A DNA stretch of 64,000 nt from DAOUJH01 sp965116555 (GTDB lineage Bacteria > Chloroflexota > Dehalococcoidia > Lucifugimonadales > QGNO01). Below the pieces are notes generated by a model, which saw only the letters and a list, made by a program, of their open reading frames with translations, was not told the DNA's origin and searched no databases. Below are positions 42,928-51,802 of this stretch, piece by piece. The first letter of the stretch is position 1. Each line of letters starts with the position of its first letter. The translations under genes and the position numbers were made by a program. The stretch spans positions 2,309,082 through 2,373,081 of the forward strand of contig OZ220698.1 in the NCBI GenBank assembly GCA_965116555.1. The letters are read 5' to 3'.

Positions 42928-43616
42928 TGGTGCTGCGCCATCCATTGACTCTGGTCACCAAGGAGACCAGACCCATCAACCTGACAGCAAGCAATACATG
43001 CTTGCTGTTGCAGGACCTCCACGCACCGTTCGCCGACCCTGAGAACGGATGGCTGGCGCGCCGTGTCAAAGAGAAGGTGCTGAGCAGGGAGTTCGACGAC
43101 TACTTTGAGCTGCTTGCCATCATCTCTCAGAACATTCCTAAAGTGCTGGGAGCGGCGCGTGACCTTGGTATGTCCGTGGTCTTTAGCAGCCTGGGTCACG
43201 GCGATGACAACGTTTCAGATTTCCAACAGGCCACCGGCTGGTCATGGGACTTGAACGGAGAAAACGGCAGCTATCCAACGGCCTGGGAGCCTCGTGAGGG
43301 AGAGCCGATTCTTCCCAAACCGGGATGGAGCGCGCTATCTAATCCCGACTTCGCAGCATATTTACAAGAGAACAACATCGCCAACGTAGCGGTCATGGGC
43401 ACTATGCTGGACTTTGGCATCAGCCAGACGTGCCTCGACCTCAGCGACCGCGGCGTCAGCAGCTTGATCGTTTCGGACGCGGTGGCCGCGCTGACCAGGC
43501 CCAGTCAAGACTACACAACCGGCAACATAGCGCACGGTCTGATAAAGCTGCGCACAACCAGTGAAGTGATCGACCTGCTGCAAGTCGTGAAGAAGGAAGG
43601 CTCCTTTCTCCTCTAA
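42927..43616 (+). CDS. Isochorismatase-like hydrolase lacking the usual catalytic Cys
   Basis: A 229-residue protein of the isochorismatase/cysteine-hydrolase fold. GAGGGGG (42914-42920) precedes ATG 42927. The first strand has the catalytic Asp (LLLQDLHAPF) and a later segment the usual helix (VVFSSLGH replaces the common TxDxH region). In the family, a GxxTxxC motif normally carries the nucleophile; here the corresponding segment reads GTMLDFGISQT, with Gly at that position. True isochorismatases (EntB, PhzD) also have Gly there, while amidases of the family have Cys. So it may act on a vinyl ether or another substrate, or have lost activity. It is coupled to the SDR gene. Confidence 0.75.
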   Translation: MVLRHPLTLVTKETRPINLTASNTCLLLQDLHAPFADPENGWLARRVKEKVLSREFDDYFELLAIISQNIPKVLGAARDLGMSVVFSSLGHGDDNVSDFQQATGWSWDLNGENGSYPTAWEPREGEPILPKPGWSALSNPDFAAYLQENNIANVAVMGTMLDFGISQTCLDLSDRGVSSLIVSDAVAALTRPSQDYTTGNIAHGLIKLRTTSEVIDLLQVVKKEGSFLL

Positions 43617-43631
43617 CGTAGGGATGCACAG

Positions 43632-44591
43632 ATGATCCAAACCGTACTAGGCCAAATAACCCCCGATGAGCTGGGATTCTGCCTTCCCCACGAGCACATC
43701 TGGTGCGACCAGCGCTATGGGCCAAGAGTAGACCTGCTGGGCACTACCCGCCCTGAGAGCACCTACATGCGGCTGGACGACTTTGACGTGATGGTGTCCG
43801 AACTTAGCGCCTATCGCGAAGCCGGGGGCAGAGCAATCGTGGAAGTAACCTGCAACGGATGGGGCCGAGACCTGGATATGCTGGCAAGGCTGTCCGAGGC
43901 CAGCGAGGTGCACATACTGTCCACATCCGGATTTTACATCGAGCCCCACATCCCAAAATTCGTCCACGAGTGGCCGGTAGAGCGCATCGCCGATCTCATA
44001 ACCAGGGAGATTCAAGAGGGGGTAGGCGACAGCAAGCGCCGCTGCGGCCTCTTCAAGTCGGCCATACACCGGGCCAGAGTAGAGGGTGTGGAGTTGAAGG
44101 TGCTGAAGGCCGTCGCCACTGCCCAGAAGCGCACGGGCGCGGTGATCACCACACACACCACCGGAAACCGTCGCATGGAGGTGCCTGGCGGAGTGGCAGG
44201 TGTACATCAGCTGGAGATCCTCAAATCGGAAGGGGTCAACCCTTCGAGGCTTATAGTGGGCCACGTCGACGAACGGCCCGATGTGGACGTGTTATCCAGA
44301 TTGGCCGGTGAAGGGTGCTTCATCCAGTTTGACGTTATTGGCAAGGAGCACTTCTTGCTGGACCAGACACGGGCTGAGCTGGTGCACGCCTTAATCCAAA
44401 GGGGATATGCGGATAATCTGCTTCTCTCCCAAGACACGAGCCGCCCGAGGTGGCTCAGGAGCGGCGGCCACTCCGGCTATTGCTACATCTTTGAGGATTT
44501 CCTACACAGGCTGAGAGCCCTGGGCATAAGCGACTCGGACATACAGAAGATAACGGTCACAAACCCTGCCAGGGCGCTGAACATACAGTAG
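43632..44591 (+). CDS. Phosphotriesterase-family metal hydrolase
   Basis: A 319-residue TIM-barrel hydrolase of the phosphotriesterase/lactonase family. It starts MIQTVLGQITPDELGFCLPHEHI; HEH gives the first metal ligands, a Lys in CGLFKSAI fits the bridging carbamylated Lys, His residues in VITTHTT and VGHVDERPD fit the remaining ligands, and the Asp near LLLSQDTSRP closes the site. Members hydrolyse lactones, organophosphates or carboxylic esters. It is 15 bp downstream of the isochorismatase-like gene and ends the plus-strand run, facing an MFS gene convergently. Substrate is unknown; lactonase activity is as likely as any. Confidence 0.88.
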   Translation: MIQTVLGQITPDELGFCLPHEHIWCDQRYGPRVDLLGTTRPESTYMRLDDFDVMVSELSAYREAGGRAIVEVTCNGWGRDLDMLARLSEASEVHILSTSGFYIEPHIPKFVHEWPVERIADLITREIQEGVGDSKRRCGLFKSAIHRARVEGVELKVLKAVATAQKRTGAVITTHTTGNRRMEVPGGVAGVHQLEILKSEGVNPSRLIVGHVDERPDVDVLSRLAGEGCFIQFDVIGKEHFLLDQTRAELVHALIQRGYADNLLLSQDTSRPRWLRSGGHSGYCYIFEDFLHRLRALGISDSDIQKITVTNPARALNIQ

Positions 44592-44596
44592 TTACC

Positions 44597-45865
44597 CTAT
44601 CCGCCGTCCTCTGCCCTTCTTGGGGGTTTGGCCAGTATAGCCAGCGCGCCCGCCGCAATGAACAAAGCCACCATAGCCAGGAAACCGCTGTTATACGTCC
44701 CCTGGATGTCGTGGCCCCTGGCAATCAGCACCGGCCCCAGTGCCACAGACCCGGTAACCAGAGGGCTGAGCGCTCCTCTAATCGTCCCCACGTGGTCTCT
44801 ACCGTAGTAGTTGGCGAAGGCGACGGTTGTAGTCACGGAGTACCCGCCGATGCTCAGGCCGTAGACAACGGCAAACACAAGGAGCAAGACAGCAAACTCC
44901 GCTGTCACCAAGAGCACAAGCGATGTCCCGCACAGTATGTAGACGGCGGCCATTGCATATCTGACCCTTACCCTTTCTACTATGAAGCCCCAGAGAAGCC
45001 GGCCTATCGCGGCCATAGCGGCATGCGTACCGAGCACTGTTCTCGCTATTGCATCGGAAAAGCCGCGATCAGTTATGTAGCTGTACTCATGGATGACCAC
45101 TGAAGAAACGCATAGACCGACTACCGTTAGTGAGCCGGTCAAGAGCCACAACGACTTGTCGCGGAGCGCCTGCCGCAGAGTCCATGACCTTTCGGTGCCA
45201 GCGCCTCCCCCGGACTGAATGGTATCCAGCAACCCGTCCCCGTCAGGTTTGAGTCCAACGTCCTCGGGACGGCGTATCATCAAGTATGAAACAGGCAACA
45301 GTACGAGAAAGAACAAAGCCGCCATCAGCACCCAACCGTCTCTCCAACCGGAGTTGACCACGATGAAGCTGATGATTGGAGACAGTATAGCCCCGGAGGC
45401 GGCTCCTCCCATGCTGCCAAAGGCTACCGCCCGCCCACGACGTCTCACGAACCACTTGACCACGGTGGATTGCGTAACCACTTCGCCCAGGGCCGCTCCA
45501 CCGAATATGCCGGCAACGGCAAATATGAGGTAGAACTGCCAGAGCTGCGTCACCTGGCTAAGCAGAAACGCAGCGACTCCTCCCACTACGGCGGCGGCGG
45601 CCATCAAAGGCCTCGGCCCGTGCCTATCCACAATGTAGCCGAATAGTGGAGCAATGAAGGACGCAACCAGCGTGTTGATCGCGACTCCCGCGGTCAGAGC
45701 CGCCCTATCCCAACCCAAGTCCTCCGACATTGGCTTGAGAAAAACGCTGAAGGTGAACCCCTGGATACCACCGCTTGCGAAAGCGCCGAAGAAGGCGCCG
45801 GCCACGATGATCCAGCCGTAGAAGAAAGGAGTCCGTCGGACAATCCGTGCTCTCACGGTGGTCAT
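44597..45865 (-). CDS. MFS transporter
   Basis: A 422-residue major facilitator, same subfamily as the carrier at 36.6 kb. Helix 1 is FFYGWIIVAGAFFGAFASGG and the motif A loop is DRHGPRPLM; WDRAALTAGVAINTL corresponds to the conserved helix 2 start. About 12 membrane spans are predicted with a central cytosolic loop (about 200-225). It converges on the phosphotriesterase-like gene with 5 bp between stops, so it may import substrate for the 41.5-44.6 kb enzymes although it is on the other strand. Substrate unknown. Confidence 0.9.
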   Translation of the reverse strand: MTTVRARIVRRTPFFYGWIIVAGAFFGAFASGGIQGFTFSVFLKPMSEDLGWDRAALTAGVAINTLVASFIAPLFGYIVDRHGPRPLMAAAAVVGGVAAFLLSQVTQLWQFYLIFAVAGIFGGAALGEVVTQSTVVKWFVRRRGRAVAFGSMGGAASGAILSPIISFIVVNSGWRDGWVLMAALFFLVLLPVSYLMIRRPEDVGLKPDGDGLLDTIQSGGGAGTERSWTLRQALRDKSLWLLTGSLTVVGLCVSSVVIHEYSYITDRGFSDAIARTVLGTHAAMAAIGRLLWGFIVERVRVRYAMAAVYILCGTSLVLLVTAEFAVLLLVFAVVYGLSIGGYSVTTTVAFANYYGRDHVGTIRGALSPLVTGSVALGPVLIARGHDIQGTYNSGFLAMVALFIAAGALAILAKPPRRAEDGG

Positions 45866-45959
45866 GATACCTTATCCTTGAAGACTGGTGGCGTTCAGGG
45901 GTTGGGGCCTAACCCCGTACAATGGCCGCCTACGCCATAACACTGACATGGAGGGTGAG

Positions 45960-46718
45960 GTGAGCAATTCAACAGTGGAACAATCTTCCAGCAACGACAG
46001 GCGTGAAGCGCTGCTTGTCAGAATCGAAAGGGTGACCGAGCTACCCCTTCTCATCCTTGCCTTCGCCATAGTGCCGCTTCTTGCCGCTTCCTTGTTCTGG
46101 GACCTAACCCCCAACGGCGAGAGGTTGGTGTTCATCGCTGATGTCATTGTCTGGGCGCTGTTCGCCGCCGATCTGGCAGTAAAGACAGCCGTAGCGCCTG
46201 ACCGGCGTGGCTTCCTTATGCAGCACTGGCTAGATGTGCTGATTGTCGTCGTTCCGTTTGCACGTCCCTTCCGCCTGCTTCGCATAGGAGTCTACGGGAC
46301 CAGGGCATTCAGAGGCGCCGTCCGCATATTCAACGTGGACTTCCTGCTGGTCTATGCGGTCGGATTGGTCCTGATAATAGCCACAATAGTGACCACGGCG
46401 GAAGCAGGCAGCGGCTCTCCCCTTGGCTCCTTTCTCAATTCACTATGGTGGGCGCTTACAACCGTTACCACCGTGGGATACGGAGACATGGTCCCCAGCA
46501 CACTGACAGGTAGGGTTGCCGGCGTTGTGCTGATGCTGGGTGGCGTAGGGCTTGTCGGCGCCCTGACCGCGAACTTTGCTGCAGTGATGGTCAGGAGACA
46601 GCGGAACAACGACGCAATCGAAGAGCTGGTTCAAGAGGTCAAGGCTCTACGAGAGGACTTAGACCAGCTGGGCGGCAAACGGAATCACAGCGAGGAGGCG
46701 TCACAGACGCAGCCGTAG
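45960..46718 (+). CDS. Voltage-gated-like potassium channel
   Basis: A 252-residue channel subunit. GTG 45960 with GGAGG at 45951-45955 is the likely start; ATG 45948 is an alternative four codons upstream. After a short soluble tail there are S1-S4-like hydrophobic segments (PLLILAFAIVPLLAASLFW, FIADVIVWALFAADLAVK, an Arg-rich RPFRLLRIG S4-like stretch), then S5, the pore helix and selectivity filter TTVTTVGYGDMVP (TVGYGD) and S6. The C-terminal 45 residues form a charged coiled coil (IEELVQEVKALREDL), likely for tetramer assembly. No RCK domain is present. K+ selectivity follows from the filter. Confidence 0.92.
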   Translation: MSNSTVEQSSSNDRREALLVRIERVTELPLLILAFAIVPLLAASLFWDLTPNGERLVFIADVIVWALFAADLAVKTAVAPDRRGFLMQHWLDVLIVVVPFARPFRLLRIGVYGTRAFRGAVRIFNVDFLLVYAVGLVLIIATIVTTAEAGSGSPLGSFLNSLWWALTTVTTVGYGDMVPSTLTGRVAGVVLMLGGVGLVGALTANFAAVMVRRQRNNDAIEELVQEVKALREDLDQLGGKRNHSEEASQTQP

Positions 46719-46726
46719 AACCACTC

Positions 46727-48115
46727 TTACAGCCCGTAAGCCTCCAGGAACCGCAGCCATATCTCGCTCAACGTCGGGAACGCCGGCGTCGCGTGCCAGA
46801 GCCGGTCTAGCGTTACCTCGCCCACGATGGCGATCGTGGCCGCGTGCGTCAGTTCACCCACTCCCGGCCCCACGAACGTCGCTCCTAGCAACACCCGGCG
46901 GTCCTCGTCTACTATGAACTTCACGCCGCCCTTGAAACCCTCGCCCTGCAGCGGCGCGGCCGCGACTCCCCAACCCATATCCACGACGCGAACATTCAAG
47001 CCCCTGCCACGGGCGGCCCGTTCCGTCAGTCCCACGCTCCCCACCTGCGGGTCTGTGAACACAACGGCGGGCACGGCGTTGTTGTCCGCCCACGCCGATG
47101 TCCCCTTGCCCAGGATGTGGTCTCCCGCCTGGCGCGCCTGGTATTTGCCTTGGTGCGTAAGCAGCGCCCGGCCGTTCACGTCGCCCACCGCGTACAGCCA
47201 ACCTCCGTCCACACCCTCGACCTGCAGGTGGTCATTGACCGAGACGAACCGCTCTGCTGCCACGCCGACCGAATCGAGGCCCACGCCGTCCACGACGCCG
47301 GTCCTTCCCGCCGCCACGACCACTTGCTCCGCCGCTAGGTCCTCTCCGTTGTCCATCGTTACCTTCACGCCGCTTTCCATCCGCTCCACCGAAGCCACCA
47401 CGCAGCCGAAGCGGAACACGATACCCAGCCCTTTGAGCGACGAGACCACCGCTTCCACCGCGAACGGCTCCATAGTGGCCGAATCTTGAGGCTGCCGTCG
47501 CTCAAGCACCGTCACGCTCGCCGTCCCCAGCGACTTCCAGGCCTGCGCCATCTCCAAGCCCACGACCCCGCCGCCGATGATGATCAGGCTCTTTGGCGCG
47601 CTCTGCGCCGAGGTGACCTCGCGGCTCGTCCAAGGCTCAGCCTCCGCCAGTCCTGGAATCGGCGGAACGAACGCCCGCGAGCCCGTCGCCAGCACCACCG
47701 CCTTCCGCGCCTCAATCTCAAGCTCCCCACCATCAGCCTGCTCGACGACAACCCTCCTAGGGCCGTTCAGCCTACCCTTCCCTCGGATGAGGGTCGCGCC
47801 AACCGAATCGACCCATGCCACTTGGTGCTTGTCGTCCCATCCGCTGGCGAAAGCGTCGCGGCCGCGCAGCGCGCGGGTAACGTCCACAGTCCCCGTCACT
47901 GCGTCGCGCGCCGCCGGAACGCGTCGCGCCGCGGCAAGCGCCTCGCCGGGCCTCAGCAACGCCTTGCTCGGCATACAGGCCCAATACGAACACTCCCCAC
48001 CCACCAACTCCGACTCCACGATCACGGTGCTGAGACCGGCGGTCGCGGTTCGTCCCGCCACGTTCTCGCCCGCCGCCCCGCCGCCGATGATGACTACGTC
48101 ATAGGTCTCGGTCAT
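46727..48115 (-). CDS. FAD-dependent pyridine nucleotide-disulfide oxidoreductase
   Basis: A 462-residue flavoprotein of the dihydrolipoamide dehydrogenase/mercuric reductase group. It has an N-terminal FAD-binding motif (VVIIGGGAAGENVAG), the redox pair Cys42 and Cys47 in GGECSYWACMPSK, the second dinucleotide motif (LIIIGGGVVGLEMAQ), the YAVGDVNGRALLTHQGKYQ FAD segment and a C-terminal dimerisation domain. The catalytic His-Glu pair of lipoamide dehydrogenases is not evident near the C-terminus (HATPAFPTLSEIW has His but the HxxxxE pattern differs). No lipoyl enzyme genes adjoin, so the electron acceptor is unknown. Confidence 0.88.
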   Translation of the reverse strand: MTETYDVVIIGGGAAGENVAGRTATAGLSTVIVESELVGGECSYWACMPSKALLRPGEALAAARRVPAARDAVTGTVDVTRALRGRDAFASGWDDKHQVAWVDSVGATLIRGKGRLNGPRRVVVEQADGGELEIEARKAVVLATGSRAFVPPIPGLAEAEPWTSREVTSAQSAPKSLIIIGGGVVGLEMAQAWKSLGTASVTVLERRQPQDSATMEPFAVEAVVSSLKGLGIVFRFGCVVASVERMESGVKVTMDNGEDLAAEQVVVAAGRTGVVDGVGLDSVGVAAERFVSVNDHLQVEGVDGGWLYAVGDVNGRALLTHQGKYQARQAGDHILGKGTSAWADNNAVPAVVFTDPQVGSVGLTERAARGRGLNVRVVDMGWGVAAAPLQGEGFKGGVKFIVDEDRRVLLGATFVGPGVGELTHAATIAIVGEVTLDRLWHATPAFPTLSEIWLRFLEAYGL

Positions 48116-48373
48116 ATTTGGTTCCTCCTACCTCTTTATGAATGGGCTTGCGGCGCATGATGGCCTCGTCGCATCTGAGAGTCCCTCCATACAAGCGACC
48201 GCCAATCGCCCACTGCAAGTGTAATACACTCAATGGCTTGGTCAATCTGGCGGCAGCGACAGCAAGCAACTCCAACCTCGTGTGCCATGAAACACGTGCC
48301 TACCAACGGCGGTTGGTGGAGAACCCCAACGGAATGTTAATATCTGAACATCCTGGCTCCCCGGGAGGACATC

Positions 48374-49303
48374 ATGGCTGAGCGCGACGATGCAGGCGAG
48401 GCAGCGTACGAGAAGACGATCAAGGATCCAAAGCCCTTGGACCCGGCGTTTGCCGCCCAGCGACTGAAAGAGGTCAAGAGCGTTTTCGACGAGCTGGGCG
48501 TCTTCTTCTGGCTGGGCTCAGGCACCTGCCTTGGCGCCGTCCGTGAGGGGCGCTTCATTCCCTGGGACGATGAGATGGACACGGCATCGGTCATCGGGAT
48601 GCACGGCCTCACTGTCGAGACAATCGACCGGGTCGCCGAGGCGTTCAGAGAGCGTGGCTTCTACTACCATGTCGACCACAACTTCCGCTACTCCTCCTTC
48701 AGCTTCATAAAGGACGGCGTCAGGGTGGACTGGACCTGCCACCGCATCGTCGACGGCAAGGCCTACCTGTTCCCTGGGATCGAGTTTCCCCTGAGCCTCT
48801 TCGAGAACCCCAGAGAGATCGAGTTTATCGGCGAGAAGTTCCGAGTTCCCAACCCGCCCGAGGAATACCTGCGGCTGAAGTACGGACCCGAGTGGCGGAC
48901 ACCTAAAGGGCCCGGCTTTGAGGCCGACGTCGTCATGAAGATCAAAGACGGCACACTGCTCAGCCGGGCACAACGACTCCTACGCGCCGTCACCATGGGC
49001 TGGCTGCCCCGCCCCAACAATACCTTGCGTGTCTTCAATCGTGAGGGGGAGGCGGTCAGCGGCGCCGAAGTCATCGTCGCGGGAATAGGCCGCACAACGA
49101 CCAACGCCCAAGGCCTGGCCAGGTTCTTCGTGCCGTACGAGGCCTATTACGCGGTGGTAGTCACGTATCCCGGCCACAGTGAGGTCCTCTACGAGGAGGT
49201 ACTCACTCCGGGGGCCGCCTACACCTACCACCCCGGCCCCATTGTGACTCCGGAGGAGCATTATAAGGCAGGTGTGCGCGCGATGGCGCTGGTCAGGGAA
49301 TAG
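48374..49303 (+). CDS. LicD/fukutin-like nucleotidyltransferase-fold protein, copy 1
   Basis: A 309-residue protein. Residues about 30-80 (VFFWLGSGTCLGAVREGRF, IPWDDEMD) match the LicD/fukutin pattern: GS/GT, then a W-DDD-like acidic pair after a glycine-rich turn. Family members transfer phosphocholine or sugar phosphates to glycans. The remainder of the core includes VDWTCHRIVDGKAY and a PPEEYLRLKYGPEWRTP segment. The C-terminal 90 residues (NTLRVFNREGEAVSGAEVIVAG...GLARFFVP) look like a carboxypeptidase-regulatory/transthyretin-type beta domain. GGGAGGACATC precedes ATG 48374. It is the first of two tandem copies; the substrate is unknown. Confidence 0.8.
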   Translation: MAERDDAGEAAYEKTIKDPKPLDPAFAAQRLKEVKSVFDELGVFFWLGSGTCLGAVREGRFIPWDDEMDTASVIGMHGLTVETIDRVAEAFRERGFYYHVDHNFRYSSFSFIKDGVRVDWTCHRIVDGKAYLFPGIEFPLSLFENPREIEFIGEKFRVPNPPEEYLRLKYGPEWRTPKGPGFEADVVMKIKDGTLLSRAQRLLRAVTMGWLPRPNNTLRVFNREGEAVSGAEVIVAGIGRTTTNAQGLARFFVPYEAYYAVVVTYPGHSEVLYEEVLTPGAAYTYHPGPIVTPEEHYKAGVRAMALVRE

Positions 49304-49358
49304 CCTTTCTCAGACGGAATGTTAATATCTGAATATCCTGGCGCCACGGGAGGACATC

Positions 49359-50288
49359 ATGACGGAACGCGACGATGCTGGCGCGGCGGCGTACGAAAAG
49401 ACGATCAAGGACCCAAAGCCCTTGGACCCGGCCTTTGCCGCCCAGCGACTGAAAGAGGTCAAGAGCGTTTTCGACGAGTTGGGCGTCTTCTTCTGGCTCG
49501 GCTCCGGCACCTGCCTTGGTGCCGTCCGCGAGGGGCGCTTCATCCCCTGGGACGACGAGATGGATACGGCCGGGGTCATCGGGATGCACGGCCTCACTGT
49601 CGAGACAATCGACCGGGTCGCCGAGGCGTTCAGAGAGCGTGGCTTCTACTCCCCTGTCAAGCACAACTCTCGCTACTCATCCGTCAAATTCATAAAGGAC
49701 GGCGTCAGGGTGGACTGGACCTGCCACCGCATCGTCGACGGCAAGGCCTACGAGTTCCCTGGTGTCGAGCTGCCACTGAGCCTCTTCGAGAACCCCAGAG
49801 AGATCGAGTTTATCGGCGAGAAGTTCCGAATTCCGAACCCGCCCGAGGAATACCTCCGACTGAAGTACGGCCCCGAGTGGCGAACGCCTAAAGGGCCTGG
49901 CTTTGAGGCCGACGTCGTCATGAAGATCAAAGACGGCACACTGCTCAGCCGGGTACAACGACTCCAGCGCGCCATCACTATGGGCCGGCTGCCCCGACCC
50001 AACAATACCTTGCGGGTCTTCAACCGTGAGGGGGAGGCGGTCAGCGGCGCCGAAGTCATCCTAGCAGGAATAGGCCGCACCATGACCGACGCCAAAGGCC
50101 TGGCTAGGTTCTTCGTGCCGGACGAGGCCTATTACGCAGTGATCGTCGCCTATCCCGGCCACAGGGAGGTCCTCTACGAGGAAGTGCTTACTCCGGGGGC
50201 AAGCTACACCTACCACCCCGGCCCCATAGTGACTCCGGAGGAGCATTACAAAGCGGGCGTGCGCGCGCTGGCTCTGGTCAGGGAATAG
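49359..50288 (+). CDS. LicD/fukutin-like nucleotidyltransferase-fold protein, copy 2
   Basis: The 309-residue second copy, about 27 substitutions different from copy 1 by eye (roughly 91% identical), with the same LicD-like core (GSGTCLGAVREGRF, PWDDEMD) and C-terminal beta domain. Substitutions cluster at residues 98-110 (FYSPVKHNSRYSSVKF in this copy) and 131-137, while the catalytic acidic motif is unchanged. That pattern suggests diverging substrate recognition more than decay. The leader and ribosome-binding region are duplicated as well, so each copy may be expressed on its own. The neighbour downstream is tRNA-Ser on the opposite strand. Confidence 0.8.
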   Translation: MTERDDAGAAAYEKTIKDPKPLDPAFAAQRLKEVKSVFDELGVFFWLGSGTCLGAVREGRFIPWDDEMDTAGVIGMHGLTVETIDRVAEAFRERGFYSPVKHNSRYSSVKFIKDGVRVDWTCHRIVDGKAYEFPGVELPLSLFENPREIEFIGEKFRIPNPPEEYLRLKYGPEWRTPKGPGFEADVVMKIKDGTLLSRVQRLQRAITMGRLPRPNNTLRVFNREGEAVSGAEVILAGIGRTMTDAKGLARFFVPDEAYYAVIVAYPGHREVLYEEVLTPGASYTYHPGPIVTPEEHYKAGVRALALVRE

Positions 50289-50346
50289 CCCTTCTCAAAC
50301 GGGGAGTTGGGGGCGCATCCATTTGATGCCTAGTGCCACATTACAG

Positions 50347-50439
50347 TGGCGGAGGGAGCGGGATTCGAACCCGCGAGGGGGCTCAACACCCCCAACCCGC
50401 TTAGCAGGCGGGCGCACTAGGCCTCTATGCGATCCCTCC
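50347..50439 (-). tRNA. tRNA-Ser(GCU)
   Basis: A 93-nt tRNA with encoded CCA. The acceptor GGAGGGA pairs with TCCCTCC, the anticodon loop CTGCTAA gives anticodon GCT on a CCCGC/GCGGG stem, and there is a long variable arm and a GGTTCGAATCC T-loop. It reads AGC/AGU. It faces the duplicated LicD-like genes and lies 50 bp beyond the mutM 3' end. Confidence 0.95.
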
Positions 50440-50488
50440 TCCAATAATGAAAACTATAGCAAGGCAGCCATTCAGCCGCAAGGTACAA

Positions 50489-51298
50489 CTATCCCTGACA
50501 GGCGTCGCAGAAGTAGGCGCTGCGCCCCCTGATCACCAGCCGCTCCACCGGCTTGCCGCAGTTGCTGCACGGCTCATCCGCCCTGCGGGGCATGCGCAGC
50601 GCCTCGTGGCCCGTTTCCGATAACGTGGGAGACGCTCCCCCGGAAATCAGCGGCGCGAGCACGTCAACCGCCCTCTGCAATATTTCGACAATGGAAGCAT
50701 GCAAGCGGCCCACCTCTTCACCCGTGAGCTTGGAAGCGGAACGATTTGGGTGTATCCCGGCGCAGAACAGCGCTTCGTCGGCGTAGATGTTGCCCACTCC
50801 GGCGGCTATGTCCTGCTCCATGAGCAGCGGCTTGATGGGAGCGTTCCTGGACGATAACCTACCTTTCAACCAGCCCGCAGTGAACTCCGGGCCCAAGGGC
50901 TCCGGCCCCAACTTTGTAAACAGCGGCTCCAAGTCCTCCACAAGCCACAGCTTCCCCAGGCGTCTCCTATCGTAAAACCGCATCTCCTGGCCGGTAGAGA
51001 GCGAGAACACGGCAGTGGGCACTCTCTCTGCAGGCTCCTCCGCCGCTTCCATTTTGAGGTTCCCCGTCATACGCAGGTGAACAACCAGCGCGCCTTCGTC
51101 CAGGGGGAAGTAGAGGTATTTGGCGCGTCTCCCCGCATCCAGCACGACGCGGCCTCGCATGCGGTCCACGAACTCGGTAGCCGACGGCTCTAGGACGGCC
51201 TTTGGATAGTTCAACACGACATCGGTGATGCGGGACTCCACTATGCCAGCCTCGACCAGGGCAAGGCGCACCGATTCTACTTCAGGCAGCTCAGGCAT
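50489..51298 (-). CDS. mutM: Formamidopyrimidine-DNA glycosylase
   Basis: A 269-residue Fpg/MutM that removes 8-oxoguanine and formamidopyrimidines and nicks the abasic site. The start at ATG 51298 gives the obligatory MPELPEVE N-terminus with catalytic Pro2 (after Met removal) and Glu3; a longer open frame upstream is not used. Also visible are the Lys in AGRRAKYL, the H2TH region (DIAAGVGNIYADEALF) and the C-terminal zinc finger (CSNCGKPVERLVIRGRSAYFCDACQ). It is 5 bp downstream of the deaminase gene, same strand as pyk and polA. Confidence 0.95.
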   Translation of the reverse strand: MPELPEVESVRLALVEAGIVESRITDVVLNYPKAVLEPSATEFVDRMRGRVVLDAGRRAKYLYFPLDEGALVVHLRMTGNLKMEAAEEPAERVPTAVFSLSTGQEMRFYDRRRLGKLWLVEDLEPLFTKLGPEPLGPEFTAGWLKGRLSSRNAPIKPLLMEQDIAAGVGNIYADEALFCAGIHPNRSASKLTGEEVGRLHASIVEILQRAVDVLAPLISGGASPTLSETGHEALRMPRRADEPCSNCGKPVERLVIRGRSAYFCDACQG

Positions 51299-51303
51299 CT
51301 CGT

Positions 51304-51768
51304 TTAGGCTTGCTGTTGAGCCCGCCACTCACCTACGAAACGTTCGCTCTCCTCGTTCAGCACTCCCGTGGTCAGCGACAGCTTGTCCTGGAACTCCGCC
51401 AGCTCTATCAGCCGCTCCACCGAATAGCCGCTGTACTGTCCCGCCCGGCCGCTGAACCTGCCGCCCAGCACCAGCCTGCTCACTCCCGCCGCCATGATGG
51501 CGCCAAGGCACATGGGGCAAGGCTCCCAAGATGCGTAAAGCGTAGCGCCGGGGAATCTCAACGTCTTGGTGGAGGTGCCGGCATTGCGCAACGCCATGGT
51601 TTCGGCGTGGGCCGTTGGATCAAAGGTGCTGTTCTCCAGGTTGCGTCCCGTGGCTATAACCTCGCCGTCCCTGGAAAGCACCGCCCCGAATGGCTGATCG
51701 CCCACTTCAAGGCCATTCAGCGCTTCGTCTATTGCTATCTGCATAAGTTGCTGGTCGTTCAATGCCAT
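51304..51768 (-). CDS. Nucleoside/nucleobase deaminase (CDA fold, TadA-like)
   Basis: A 154-residue zinc deaminase. ATG 51768 follows AGGAGG, so a longer frame from 51810 is not used. It has the zinc site HAE (AHAETMAL) with the catalytic Glu, and PCPMC (EPCPMCLGA). In the family this could be a tRNA-adenosine deaminase (TadA), guanine or cytosine deaminase. The sequence PTAHAETMALRNAG and the aromatic-poor C-terminus resemble guanine/cytosine-type enzymes at least as much as TadA, so I leave it unassigned. It sits between pyk and mutM. Confidence 0.85.
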   Translation of the reverse strand: MALNDQQLMQIAIDEALNGLEVGDQPFGAVLSRDGEVIATGRNLENSTFDPTAHAETMALRNAGTSTKTLRFPGATLYASWEPCPMCLGAIMAAGVSRLVLGGRFSGRAGQYSGYSVERLIELAEFQDKLSLTTGVLNEESERFVGEWRAQQQA

Positions 51769-51802
51769 GATTGCCTCCTGGGTGCCCAAAGTGGTCTGTA
51801 TA

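Larger units (their letters stand above)
48331..50290 (+). repeat. Tandem duplication of a 985-bp LicD-like gene unit
   Basis: Two consecutive units (48331-49315 and 49316-about 50290) each start with GGAATGTTAATATCTGAA, include the same GGGAGGACATC ribosome-binding region and one 309-codon gene. Offset is 985 bp at both the leader and the start codon, showing duplication of the whole unit including its upstream signals. Confidence 0.9.
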
